Part shown: positions 1 through 6,505 of the stretch, in pieces | Position numbering within the stretch: position 1 is the first letter of the stretch | Layout: every line of letters begins with the position of its first letter | Assembly (NCBI GenBank): GCA_030151925.1 | Contig: JASLCY010000012.1 | Coordinates: 1-8,006 of the forward strand | DNA: 8,006 nucleotides | Reading direction: 5' to 3' | DNA from: Oligoflexus sp. | GTDB taxonomy: Bacteria; Bdellovibrionota_B; Oligoflexia; Oligoflexales; Oligoflexaceae | The notes under the pieces: model-generated | What the model was told of the DNA's origin: nothing | Database searches by the model: none | The model's input: the letters and a program-made list of their open reading frames with translations, nothing else | Program-made: the position numbers and the translations under genes

Positions 1-813
1 AACCCCGCCTTCCAGGGCGAGCGCCCCTATTCCGACTTCTCTGCGACTCCGGTCGTCGTCCTTGGCCGTTTCATGGCCGCCTACACTTACTCGCACCGCA
101 CGACCGGTTACCTGGTCGATGAAGAGGACGGCACCCAGAAGCTCCACGTCAGCAGCCGCGAGATGAGCGGCCCGCTGGTCGGCTTCAGCGCGACGGATCC
201 CGGCGCTTCGTTCTACATGGGAGCTTCGATCGGGCTCCTGCAATCACGCACGACCGAAGCGGAATTCACCCAGGCGGAATTCAACGACCCCGAGCAGCAG
301 AAGGCGATCTACGGCGCGGCGAAGGCCACCTACAGCGCGATGCCCGTAAACCTCGGCATGATGTATAGATTCCGGAACAACGCCTATCCTTCCATCTCGC
401 TCGTCGTCGACGACATAGGCGCGACGCGTTATTCGCCTTCGAACAAGCTGAAGCCGGTCGAGACGGTGAAGGAGAACGAGACGCTCGGTTTCGGCATCGC
501 TCCGCACCTTAAGAACTGGGGCCTGCTCAACCTCAATATCGAAGCTGCGCATCTCTCCGAGAGCGATCTCGCTTTCAAGGACAAGCTCCGCGCCTCCACC
601 GAACTCACGATAGGCGCACGCAAGGCGGCCGACGCCGGCCTGAGCTTCCGCCTCGGCTATACGGTCGCCGGGCTCTCCTACGGCGCCGGCTTCAACTTGG
701 GCATCCTCACCGCGCAGTTCGGCTCCATCGTCGAAGATATTGGTGCTGGGCGCCCTCGCGTGATAGAAAGAAGGACTGTTTTCAACGTAGGCATCAACAT
801 AGCGGACTACTGA
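1..813 (+). CDS. Outer-membrane beta-barrel protein, 3' part
   Basis: The reading frame is open from the first base, so the start lies upstream and 270 residues are visible. A Met at base 73 is probably internal, because the sequence before it reads as protein in the same frame. The chain shows many short stretches of alternating polar and hydrophobic residues with Gly and aromatics, for example the MMYRF, SISLVVDD and LSFRLGYTV segments. It ends in VFNVGINIADY, which fits the terminal aromatic strand recognised by the Bam machinery. No enzymatic motif is visible. General resemblance is to the PorV/TraF-like or FadL-like barrel superfamily, but I cannot name the family. Its stop is one base from the ccmA start, so it is probably co-transcribed with the cytochrome maturation genes. 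A functional link to them is inference only. Confidence 0.7.
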   Translation, partial: NPAFQGERPYSDFSATPVVVLGRFMAAYTYSHRTTGYLVDEEDGTQKLHVSSREMSGPLVGFSATDPGASFYMGASIGLLQSRTTEAEFTQAEFNDPEQQKAIYGAAKATYSAMPVNLGMMYRFRNNAYPSISLVVDDIGATRYSPSNKLKPVETVKENETLGFGIAPHLKNWGLLNLNIEAAHLSESDLAFKDKLRASTELTIGARKAADAGLSFRLGYTVAGLSYGAGFNLGILTAQFGSIVEDIGAGRPRVIERRTVFNVGINIADY

Positions 814-814
814 A

Positions 815-1453
815 GTGCTCGAGATCAAGGCTCTATCCTTTCGCTACCAATATAAGACCATACTCGAAGGCCTGAGCTTCTCGGCAGGCCCGGGTGAGAT
901 CGTGCAGATTATCGGCCCCAACGGCAGCGGCAAAACCACGCTTATGGGTCTGTTGGCTGGATTACGGCAGGAAGGCGGCGGCACGATCCGATTCCGCACG
1001 CCGGACGGCAAGGTCGCGGCCGACCGTCGCGCTTATATCGAATATCTCCCGGCCGAGGCCAACGCGCTCTTCGGCAAGATGGATGCGATGAGCAACCTGC
1101 GGCTCTGGCTCAAGCTGCGGGAGCTCGACGCCAGCGACGAGGCGATCCGTCCCGTGCTGAAGCGATGGGATCTCGACCATCCTCTCATTCGCCAGAATTT
1201 TCCGGTCGAAAGTTTCTCGACCGGGATGAAGCGCCGCCTGGCGCTCGCGCGGCTGGAGCTCTCGAAGACCCCGTGCTGGCTCCTCGACGAACCGCTCTAC
1301 GGCCTCGACGCCAAAGGCATAGAGACCTTCCAGTCGCTCCTCGCCGAGCACGTCGCCCGGCAGGGCATCACGGTGATCGTGAGCCACGACGTAGCGCCTC
1401 TCGAAGCCTTCAACGTTCGCAAGATCGCCCTGCAAAAGGAGGCGCGCGCATGA
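815..1453 (+). CDS. ccmA: Haem exporter ATPase CcmA
   Basis: This is the ABC ATPase of the CcmABCD complex, which uses ATP hydrolysis to release haem-loaded CcmE from CcmC/D at the inner membrane. At 212 residues it has normal CcmA length and is a single nucleotide-binding domain. Walker A is GPNGSGKTT at residues 34-42. The signature loop is FSTGMKRRLALARL from residue 134. Walker B is CWLLDEP at 154-160 with catalytic Glu159, followed by a GLDAKG D-loop, and the switch His is H191 in SHD. The signature loop reads STGMK rather than the SAGQ-type loop usual in CcmA, and looks more like ABC-2 exporters. I identify it as CcmA mainly from the adjacent ccmB, ccmC, ccmD and ccmE. The start is GTG, one base after the previous stop, without a clear Shine-Dalgarno, which suggests translational coupling. 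Confidence 0.9.
   Translation: MLEIKALSFRYQYKTILEGLSFSAGPGEIVQIIGPNGSGKTTLMGLLAGLRQEGGGTIRFRTPDGKVAADRRAYIEYLPAEANALFGKMDAMSNLRLWLKLRELDASDEAIRPVLKRWDLDHPLIRQNFPVESFSTGMKRRLALARLELSKTPCWLLDEPLYGLDAKGIETFQSLLAEHVARQGITVIVSHDVAPLEAFNVRKIALQKEARA
1436..1442 (+). promoter_or_regulatory. Ribosome binding site fixing the ccmB start
   Basis: AAGGAGG lies seven bases before the ATG at 1450, inside the last codons of ccmA. It decides the ccmB start: the frame is open back to 1165, but that upstream part overlaps ccmA and has no comparable site. Confidence 0.8.
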
Positions 1454-2151
1454 ATCCACGCCGTTTCCTTCGCCAATACCTCGCGCTCCTGGGGCAAAGC
1501 CTGAAAGTCGAATGGGCGAGCACCGAACGCTGGCTCTCGCCGCTGCTCTTCGCGGCGACGATGATCATGCTGTTCGTCTTCTCCTTCGGCAAGGTCGAGC
1601 CGCGTTTCCTGCCGCAGCTCTTCATCGCCGCGACTTACATAACAGGTTTCCTATCGCTGCAGATCGCCTTCTCGCGCGTGCTCGAGCCGGACATGGGCGA
1701 CCGGGTCTTCGATCAGCTCCGCACCTATCCGCTCTATCCGGGAGCCTGGTTCTTGAGCAAGTACACGATCGCCTCGATCCTCGGCCTGCTCATCCTCTTC
1801 CCGACGCTCTTCCTCTCGAACCTCTTCCTGAACGACAGCCCGCAGAGCTTCTTCAGCCTCGACATCTTCGCGGTCGCGGCGATCGCGCTGCTCAGCCTCG
1901 GCGCGCTCGGCGTCCTCCTCTCCACGCTCATGCTGCGTTCCAACGCCAAGCAGATCCTCTATCCCCTGCTCTATTTCCCGCTGACGACGCCGGTCCTGCT
2001 GTCGGCGGTCGAATCCACCCACGCCCTGCTCGTCGACGGCAAGAGCCTCGGCTATTTAATGAGCTCCTGGCTGGGACTCCTTGTAATTTTTGGTATAATG
2101 TACTTTACTCTGAGCTTTCTGCTCTTCGGTGAGTTGGTAAAGCCCGAATAA
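1450..2151 (+). CDS. ccmB: Haem exporter membrane subunit CcmB
   Basis: This is the inner-membrane permease-like partner of CcmA in the CcmABCD complex that releases holo-CcmE. The protein has 233 residues, close to the family length, with about six hydrophobic spans. Family-like features include the stretch around SPLLFAATMIMLFVFSF, the acidic segment between spans two and three (VLEPDMGDRVFDQLRTYPL), and the late proline-rich span ILYPLLYFPLTTPVLL. Its ATG overlaps the ccmA stop in an ATGA, with a perfect AAGGAGG seven bases upstream, so the two subunits are translationally coupled. The last 30 or so codons are visibly more A/T-rich than the rest and contain a promoter-like element. Confidence 0.88.
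   Translation: MNPRRFLRQYLALLGQSLKVEWASTERWLSPLLFAATMIMLFVFSFGKVEPRFLPQLFIAATYITGFLSLQIAFSRVLEPDMGDRVFDQLRTYPLYPGAWFLSKYTIASILGLLILFPTLFLSNLFLNDSPQSFFSLDIFAVAAIALLSLGALGVLLSTLMLRSNAKQILYPLLYFPLTTPVLLSAVESTHALLVDGKSLGYLMSSWLGLLVIFGIMYFTLSFLLFGELVKPE
2091..2099 (+). promoter_or_regulatory. Extended -10 promoter candidate inside ccmB
   Basis: TGGTATAAT matches an extended -10 (TGnTATAAT) perfectly and lies about 65 bases before the ccmC ATG. No good -35 is present at 17 bases. The codons here, including a rare-looking ATA, break the G/C-ending pattern of ccmB, which could reflect selection on the DNA. This may be an internal promoter for ccmC and the genes after it. It is a sequence match only. 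Confidence 0.35.
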
Positions 2152-2163
2152 TTGAGGACATCT

Positions 2164-2856
2164 ATGACTGCGAGTAAACAGGATCGCCTGACCTTCGGGA
2201 TCGGCCTCATCGTGTTTCTGTTGGCCGGACTCAGCTGGTTTTATGCGTTGAAACTAGCTCCTTCGGATGAGGCCCAGGGCGAGATCTATCGTATCCTCTA
2301 TTTCCACGTCCCTTCGGCTTTCACGGCTTTCGCAGCCTCTTTCCTGCTCCTGCTCTTCAGCATCTGGACTCTGGTGAAGCGCAGCGCGAACACCGCCCTT
2401 TGGTCGAGGGCCGCCGCGGAAATAGGCATGACCTGGACCGTTATTACCCTGATCACCGGTTCGATCTGGGGCCGTCCGACCTGGGGTGTTTGGTGGGATT
2501 GGGACGCACGTTTGACGACGACCCTCATCCTCGCCCTGCTTTATGCCGGTTATCTGATCTTCACCAGCAGTATGACGCCCGGTCCGCAGAGGGACCGTAT
2601 GGCCGCCGCCCTTGGTATCATTATTGGCCTCGATGTCCCTATTATCTACAAGAGTGTGACATGGTGGCGAACCCTGCATCAGCCGCCCAGCCTTCTCCGT
2701 CAGGGCGGCTCGACCATGGATCCCGAGATGGTGAAGGTGCTCTTCACCTGCTGGGCGACGATGACGCTCATCGCGGTCTGGCTGCTGTGGGTCCGCGCCG
2801 TGAACCTTAAATTGCAGGCCAAAATCGAACAACACAGTCATCAGGTGCAGGGCTAA
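2164..2856 (+). CDS. ccmC: Haem handling protein CcmC
   Basis: CcmC presents haem at the periplasmic face of the inner membrane and, with CcmD, catalyses its covalent attachment to CcmE. The protein has 230 residues and about six membrane spans. The tryptophan-rich WWD motif is complete as WGVWWDWD at residues 107-114, followed by ARLTT. The two conserved haem-ligand histidines are visible as H48 in YFHVPSA and H172 in WWRTLHQP, one on each side of the WWD loop as in the family. I chose ATG 2164, which has GAGG six bases upstream, over an in-frame TTG at 2152 that directly follows the ccmB stop. It is the most securely identified gene in the window. Confidence 0.96.
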   Translation: MTASKQDRLTFGIGLIVFLLAGLSWFYALKLAPSDEAQGEIYRILYFHVPSAFTAFAASFLLLLFSIWTLVKRSANTALWSRAAAEIGMTWTVITLITGSIWGRPTWGVWWDWDARLTTTLILALLYAGYLIFTSSMTPGPQRDRMAAALGIIIGLDVPIIYKSVTWWRTLHQPPSLLRQGGSTMDPEMVKVLFTCWATMTLIAVWLLWVRAVNLKLQAKIEQHSHQVQG

Positions 2857-2890
2857 GCCCTCGGCCTTTTCCTTAGGGAGTCTGACTCGC

Positions 2891-3043
2891 ATGGGACCTA
2901 AAACCGACCCACTACCCTTTATCCAGGCGGCTTACGGCATCGGCATCCTCCTGATTCTGGGTTATGCCGCAGTGCAGCTGAGGTTGCGCAAGAAACTCCG
3001 CGCGCTCGAGAGCGCGGTGAACGAAGGAGCAGGACAGTCATGA
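2891..3043 (+). CDS. ccmD: Small haem exporter subunit CcmD
   Basis: CcmD is a small membrane protein that stabilises the CcmC-CcmE contact and holo-CcmE release. The frame encodes 50 residues: a short polar start with PFIQAAYGIGI, one hydrophobic span at about residues 14-29, then a basic stretch (RLRKKLRALE). That layout, the size and the position between ccmC and ccmE are typical of the family. An AGGGAG lies ten bases before the ATG. The stop overlaps the ccmE ATG in an ATGA. CcmD sequences are poorly conserved, so the identification rests largely on position. Confidence 0.85.
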   Translation: MGPKTDPLPFIQAAYGIGILLILGYAAVQLRLRKKLRALESAVNEGAGQS

Positions 3044-3489
3044 GCAAGTTACCTCTCAAATGGTTGATCGGCGGCGGCATCGTCGCGGTCGCGGGCCTCG
3101 CGATCGGCAGCCTGAAGTTCGGCGACAACCTCGTTTATTTCTATACTCCGGACGAAGCCCAGGCGAAGGCCGCGGAAATCGACACCAAGACGATTAAAGT
3201 CGGTGGCATGGTGAAGCAGGGCAGCGTAGTCTGGAAACCCGAGGAGCTGTCTCTCGACTTCGTGGTGACGGATCTGAAAGGGCACGATATAAAGGTAGCT
3301 CATAAGGGCAATCCCCCCGACATGTTCAAGGAGATGTCGGGCGTGGTGGTCGAGGGGCATATCGCGGCGGACGGCCAGACGATGGTTTCCCAGAAGTTGA
3401 TGGTGAAACACTCGGAAGAATACAAGAAGCCGGACGCGCAGCATTCCGTCGACAAGCAGTTGATCGAACAGTCGATGTTCAAGGAGTAA
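3040..3489 (+). CDS. ccmE: Periplasmic haem chaperone CcmE
   Basis: CcmE binds haem covalently and carries it from CcmABCD to the haem lyase. The protein has 149 residues. A membrane anchor spans about residues 6-24 and is followed by the OB-fold periplasmic domain. The family motif HKGNPPDMFKEMSGVVVEG is visible in the middle. The covalent haem ligand is H124 in KHSEEY, with the conserved Y128 four residues later, so it is the His-type CcmE and not the Cys-type found in some archaea and deltaproteobacteria. AAGGAG lies ten bases before the start, inside ccmD, and the ATG overlaps the ccmD stop. Confidence 0.95.
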   Translation: MSKLPLKWLIGGGIVAVAGLAIGSLKFGDNLVYFYTPDEAQAKAAEIDTKTIKVGGMVKQGSVVWKPEELSLDFVVTDLKGHDIKVAHKGNPPDMFKEMSGVVVEGHIAADGQTMVSQKLMVKHSEEYKKPDAQHSVDKQLIEQSMFKE

Positions 3490-3495
3490 AAGATC

Positions 3496-4092
3496 ATGAC
3501 GGACGATTCTAACGTTAAAGTCGTATTGCCCGGCCCTAGCAAAAAGCAGGTTTGGATCGGCGTCTTGGCGATAGCAATCGCGGTGATCTTCCTGGCGACG
3601 CTGTATCACGGCCTCCATTCCGATCCCAACAAGGTTCCTTCGGCTTTGCTCGATAAGCAGGCCCACGCGTTTCAGGTGAGCTGGGTCCAGGGCCAGGAGC
3701 ATCTGCGTTCGCCGCGCCCCGAGGGCTTCGGCCTCGCGGATTTCAAAGGCCGGCCGCTGATCCTCAACTTCTGGGCGAGCTGGTGCTACAGCTGCCGTTC
3801 GGAGGCGCAGGATTTCGAGGCTTTCTGGCAGAAGTATAAAGACAAGGGCATCGGCGTCGCGGGCATCGCGATCCAGGACACGCCCGAAGCCGCGCTGCAA
3901 TTCGCCAAGAGCTTCGGCAAGACCTATATGCTCGGCCTCGATTCGGAAGACGGCAAAGCCGCGATCGACTACGGCGTCACCGGCGTTCCCGAGACCTTCT
4001 TCATCAACAAGGACGGCGTCGTCATCCATAAGGAAGCCGGCCCGGTCACGAGCGAGATGCTCGCGCAATACGCCGACCAGCTGCTTCGTTGA
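3496..4092 (+). CDS. ccmG: Membrane-anchored thioredoxin CcmG/DsbE
   Basis: This periplasmic thiol-disulfide reductase keeps apocytochrome CXXCH cysteines (or CcmH) reduced for haem ligation. The 198-residue protein has an N-terminal anchor at about residues 18-40 and then a thioredoxin fold. The active site is NFWASWCYSC with C97 and C100, and the cis-proline segment GVTGVPETFFI has P165 followed by the Glu-Thr seen in CcmG proteins. The Tyr-Ser dipeptide between the cysteines is not one of the common ones. Its Shine-Dalgarno AAGGAG overlaps the last codons of ccmE, nine bases before the ATG. Position after ccmE favours CcmG over a general TlpA or ResA protein, though ResA-like activity is possible. 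No ccmF or ccmH follows. Confidence 0.88.
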   Translation: MTDDSNVKVVLPGPSKKQVWIGVLAIAIAVIFLATLYHGLHSDPNKVPSALLDKQAHAFQVSWVQGQEHLRSPRPEGFGLADFKGRPLILNFWASWCYSCRSEAQDFEAFWQKYKDKGIGVAGIAIQDTPEAALQFAKSFGKTYMLGLDSEDGKAAIDYGVTGVPETFFINKDGVVIHKEAGPVTSEMLAQYADQLLR

Positions 4093-4130
4093 ACCTTACG
4101 CCATTTTTAAAATCCAACCGCCTGTATCGC

Positions 4131-4160
4131 AGCACTTCGGCCCTTAGAGGCCGAGGTGCT
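4131..4160 (+). terminator. Hairpin after ccmG, terminator or attenuator
   Basis: A 12-base-pair stem (4131-4142 with 4149-4160) closes a six-base loop, CTTAGA. All pairs are Watson-Crick except one G-U, which is a wobble only in RNA read from the plus strand; the opposite transcript would have an A-C mismatch. There is no T-run after it, so it is not a classical intrinsic terminator. It sits 39 bases after the ccmG stop and 19 bases before the next small gene. It may protect or end the ccm message, or control the downstream gene. Confidence 0.5.
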
Positions 4161-4178
4161 CATCATCAAAGAATTCCC

Positions 4179-4310
4179 ATGAAACCTTTTATCCAGGTCA
4201 TCTATGACAAGCTTCGTTTCCGAAGCCCTTTTCTTCTATTGATCATCATCCTGAGCGGAATAGCATTCGAGCTCTTTATCCTATACGCGGGTTTTAAAGC
4301 TCATCGTTAG
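4179..4310 (+). CDS. Small single-span membrane protein
   Basis: The frame encodes 43 residues: a basic N-terminus (MKPFIQVIYDKLRFRS), one strong hydrophobic span at about residues 17-37 (FLLLIIILSG onward), and a short basic tail. I do not recognise a family. The start PFIQ followed by a tyrosine resembles the beginning of CcmD upstream, but the span and the basic stretch come in the opposite order. The frame stays open back to a TTG at 4089 that overlaps the ccmG stop, but that extension would run through the hairpin and has no ribosome site, so I prefer ATG 4179. Its own Shine-Dalgarno is weak (AAAGAA). The stop overlaps the stop of the convergent gene, which makes a real coding end more believable. 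Confidence 0.55.
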   Translation: MKPFIQVIYDKLRFRSPFLLLIIILSGIAFELFILYAGFKAHR

Positions 4311-5614
4311 GCCCGTCCTTCACTGCCCACCAGCCAGGGCCCCGTGATCGTCACCTCCCGCAGAGAGCCCTCCACGCTCTCATGAACCCGCGCTCCGCTC
4401 AAGCGGATCAAATCCCGGGCGAGCTCCGTGCGGAAATCCATCTGCGAAACCGTTTCGAGCGTCTCCTCGTCCTTGCCGTACCAGAGGCCGCTGACGCTGT
4501 TGCTCCTCTGGAAGGGGAAGGTCAGGCGCCAGATGACGACGAGGCTGTCGGTGGAGAGGTCGCACGTAAGGACCTTGTCGCCGCCGCCCTGCGTCTTCTG
4601 CTGGATCTCATCGACTATGGTGAGGATCAGCAGCATCACCGAAGGGACCGGGCCTTCGCATTCGAAGTTCCGAGGGCTGCGATTGTATTCCACCTCCCAC
4701 GGCTGGTTCCTCATCCGGCGCGTCACGAGCAGGCAGAGCTGGTCGAAGAGAAAACTCGACGCCGTGGCGTTGATCGGCTCGTTGCGGTAGGCGCGATAGA
4801 TCCAGGCGACGGTCTGCGCCGTGGCGTTCATGAGTTTGAGGTTCATCCGCATATGCTCGAAGTAACGGGGATGGATATCCTCGCCGGCGCCTATGAGCTC
4901 CTGGGTCTCATCGACCAGAGCGAGAAGAGGTTTGTTCAGGTCGGGGAACAAAGAGCGGATGAGGTTATTGATCTCCTCGAGTTTCACCGAGTTGAGTTTA
5001 TCCTCGAGATCGGCCTGTATGGTCTCCTCCTTCAGCTCCTTGCTGCGCAGGTACCAATTCACGCAGAAGATGATGAGGGAGCTTTTCAGGATCATGTTCC
5101 AGATGATCTTGTTGCGGAAGTCGTCAAAACGCAGGCCGTAGGGCACGATCGACGGCATATGCCAGAGGCGTTGCACGCAGTAGCCCGCCAGCCCCATGCC
5201 GACCAGGATCATAACCAATCTCTTGCTCCACGAGCGGATCGTGAAGAACCCCGCGAGGAGAGTGGCCGGAAACAGCGGAAAGGTCTGGGCCATGAAGGAC
5301 TTGCCGGCTCCAAGGATCTCGGCCGAGACGAACATGAAGGTCAAGCAATGATAGGCCAGCGCCAGGTTCTCGATCGCATCGGAGTAGCGGAGCCCTATCA
5401 GGAACAGGATCTGGAGGACGAGCGCAGTGAGGTTGGCGGTATCGTTCGTCGGCGGGACGAGTCCCGTCACGATCGTCGCCATGAGCAGGACGCCTATGTG
5501 CAGCGCAGAGATGAGGATGAGGAAGGTCAGGATCTGGGCCTGCAGCTCGAGCTCCTTGTCGGCCATCTCCCGCCCGCGGATGAATCGGGTCATGCCCGAG
5601 AAGCTCAGCGTCAT
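4307..5614 (-). CDS. Membrane histidine-kinase-like pseudokinase
   Basis: The protein has 435 residues. Six hydrophobic spans lie at about 28-50, 60-76, 84-102, 112-127, 132-149 and 170-189, followed by a charged coiled-coil linker (190-217) and a helical hairpin resembling the kinase dimerisation domain. Where a kinase has an AHEINNPL-type H-box, this one reads FPDLNKPL with Pro224 at the phospho-acceptor position. Residues 290-428 look like a degraded HATPase fold: the helix near 326-341 (LTIVDEIQQKT) lacks the N-box Asn, no DxGxG or GxGLG box is present, yet the end retains the family's last helix and strand pattern (ELARDLIRLSGARVH, then VTITGP). I infer no autophosphorylation. Its ATG overlaps the stop of the preceding kinase-like gene, so the two are probably made together and may form a complex. 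Confidence 0.75.
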   Translation of the reverse strand: MTLSFSGMTRFIRGREMADKELELQAQILTFLILISALHIGVLLMATIVTGLVPPTNDTANLTALVLQILFLIGLRYSDAIENLALAYHCLTFMFVSAEILGAGKSFMAQTFPLFPATLLAGFFTIRSWSKRLVMILVGMGLAGYCVQRLWHMPSIVPYGLRFDDFRNKIIWNMILKSSLIIFCVNWYLRSKELKEETIQADLEDKLNSVKLEEINNLIRSLFPDLNKPLLALVDETQELIGAGEDIHPRYFEHMRMNLKLMNATAQTVAWIYRAYRNEPINATASSFLFDQLCLLVTRRMRNQPWEVEYNRSPRNFECEGPVPSVMLLILTIVDEIQQKTQGGGDKVLTCDLSTDSLVVIWRLTFPFQRSNSVSGLWYGKDEETLETVSQMDFRTELARDLIRLSGARVHESVEGSLREVTITGPWLVGSEGRA

Positions 5615-6453
5615 CCGTTTTCCTCCTTGGCCTGCGAGAGCGATTCCACCTGGACGATGAACGACTTGAGCCGGCCTTCGGCCTCCTGCATCTGGGACAA
5701 GGCGCGCGAGCGGGCGGCGTGATCCTTGTTTTTATGGTTCAGCTGCGCGAGGTGAAAGGCCCCGTTCATGATGGCGAGCGTGTTGTTGATCTCATGCGCG
5801 ATCAGGCCGAAGGATTCGGCCAGGGCCGTGCGGCGGGCGTATTTCGCCTGCTCGAGGCGCCGGCGCGCGATCTCCTGCTCGCTTTTGCCGAGGATGGTAT
5901 GGAACAGCATCACGATGACGAGCACCGCGATCTGCGAGACGAAGAGATGGCCCGTGAATTCGCCGAGCAGGATGTTATGCGTCCTCTCGCTGTCGGCATA
6001 GATCAGCCCGAGAGGTAAATTATAAAAACACATGATGCCGATCGCCGTCGTGAGGATCGCGGTGATGATCCCCATGAGATACCCCGACATGAGCGAAGCC
6101 AGGAAGATATAGATCGAAACGTAAAGGAAATACTCCGAGAAATGCATGTAGCCGCGCCAGACGAAGAGGGCTTCCATCGCCGCGTAGAGATTGACGAGCG
6201 CGAACGTGAGGATGCGATAGTGCCTTTTCAGGAACGGACTGTAGCCGAGCGCGACGAAGAGCACGGCCATGACGCCGAGCCAGACGCTCTCCGGGAGGCT
6301 CCCCGCAACCCACGCGTAGAGCCCGCGAAACGCCGACAGGCCCGCCACCAAGAAGAGCACCCAACGGAGGATGGAAGCATGATACGCGGCGGTGATCCTC
6401 ACACGTAGCCTATCCAGGACCGGTGTATTCCAACGGGAGATTAGGGCTCGCAT
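5611..6453 (-). CDS. Membrane HisKA protein without an ATPase domain
   Basis: The protein has 280 residues. Six hydrophobic spans lie at about 28-50, 56-72, 80-99, 107-123, 124-144 and 166-188. A basic, charged linker (189-210) leads into a HisKA-type hairpin with a textbook H-box, SFGLIAHEINNTLAIMNGA, and the phospho-acceptor at His220. The chain ends 60 residues after this histidine, just long enough for the second helix (LSQMQEAEGRLKSFIVQVESL). No N, G1 or G2 box follows, so it cannot bind ATP as a kinase does. ATG 6453 is chosen because AAGGA lies seven bases upstream; a TTG at 6456 is an alternative. Its stop overlaps the next gene in an ATGA, so this is not a simple frameshifted kinase: the next gene starts with its own six spans. 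It could be a membrane phosphotransfer protein phosphorylated in trans. Confidence 0.8.
   Translation of the reverse strand: MRALISRWNTPVLDRLRVRITAAYHASILRWVLFLVAGLSAFRGLYAWVAGSLPESVWLGVMAVLFVALGYSPFLKRHYRILTFALVNLYAAMEALFVWRGYMHFSEYFLYVSIYIFLASLMSGYLMGIITAILTTAIGIMCFYNLPLGLIYADSERTHNILLGEFTGHLFVSQIAVLVIVMLFHTILGKSEQEIARRRLEQAKYARRTALAESFGLIAHEINNTLAIMNGAFHLAQLNHKNKDHAARSRALSQMQEAEGRLKSFIVQVESLSQAKEENG
5622..5628 (-). promoter_or_regulatory. Ribosome binding site for the pseudokinase gene
   Basis: On the minus strand AAGGAGG lies seven bases before the ATG at 5614, inside the last codons of the upstream gene. It supports the start at 5614 over the later in-frame Met17 and shows that the second gene can initiate strongly while coupled to the first. 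Confidence 0.75.
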
Positions 6454-6460
6454 CAAAGCT

Positions 6461-6465
6461 TCCTT
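6461..6465 (-). promoter_or_regulatory. Ribosome binding site for the HisKA gene
   Basis: AAGGA on the minus strand lies seven bases before ATG 6453. It favours that start over the TTG one codon earlier. Confidence 0.6.
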
Positions 6466-6505
6466 CTCAAGACCAAACGTCCCTTCCTTGATCCCACACT
6501 AAGAC

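Noticed and set aside
3049..4068. 339-residue minus-strand frame opposite ccmE and ccmG
   Set aside because: It lies across two securely identified genes and has no recognisable motif; shadow frame.
5611..5614. A frameshift splitting one histidine kinase into two genes
   Set aside because: The second gene has its own ribosome site, its own six membrane spans and a second (degenerate) hairpin, so the two are separate genes and not halves of one.
4382..5722. 446-residue plus-strand frame opposite the pseudokinase
   Set aside because: Rich in Arg, Glu, Asp and His without domains, as expected for the complement of a coding region; the minus-strand protein has clear spans, a strong ribosome site and coupling.
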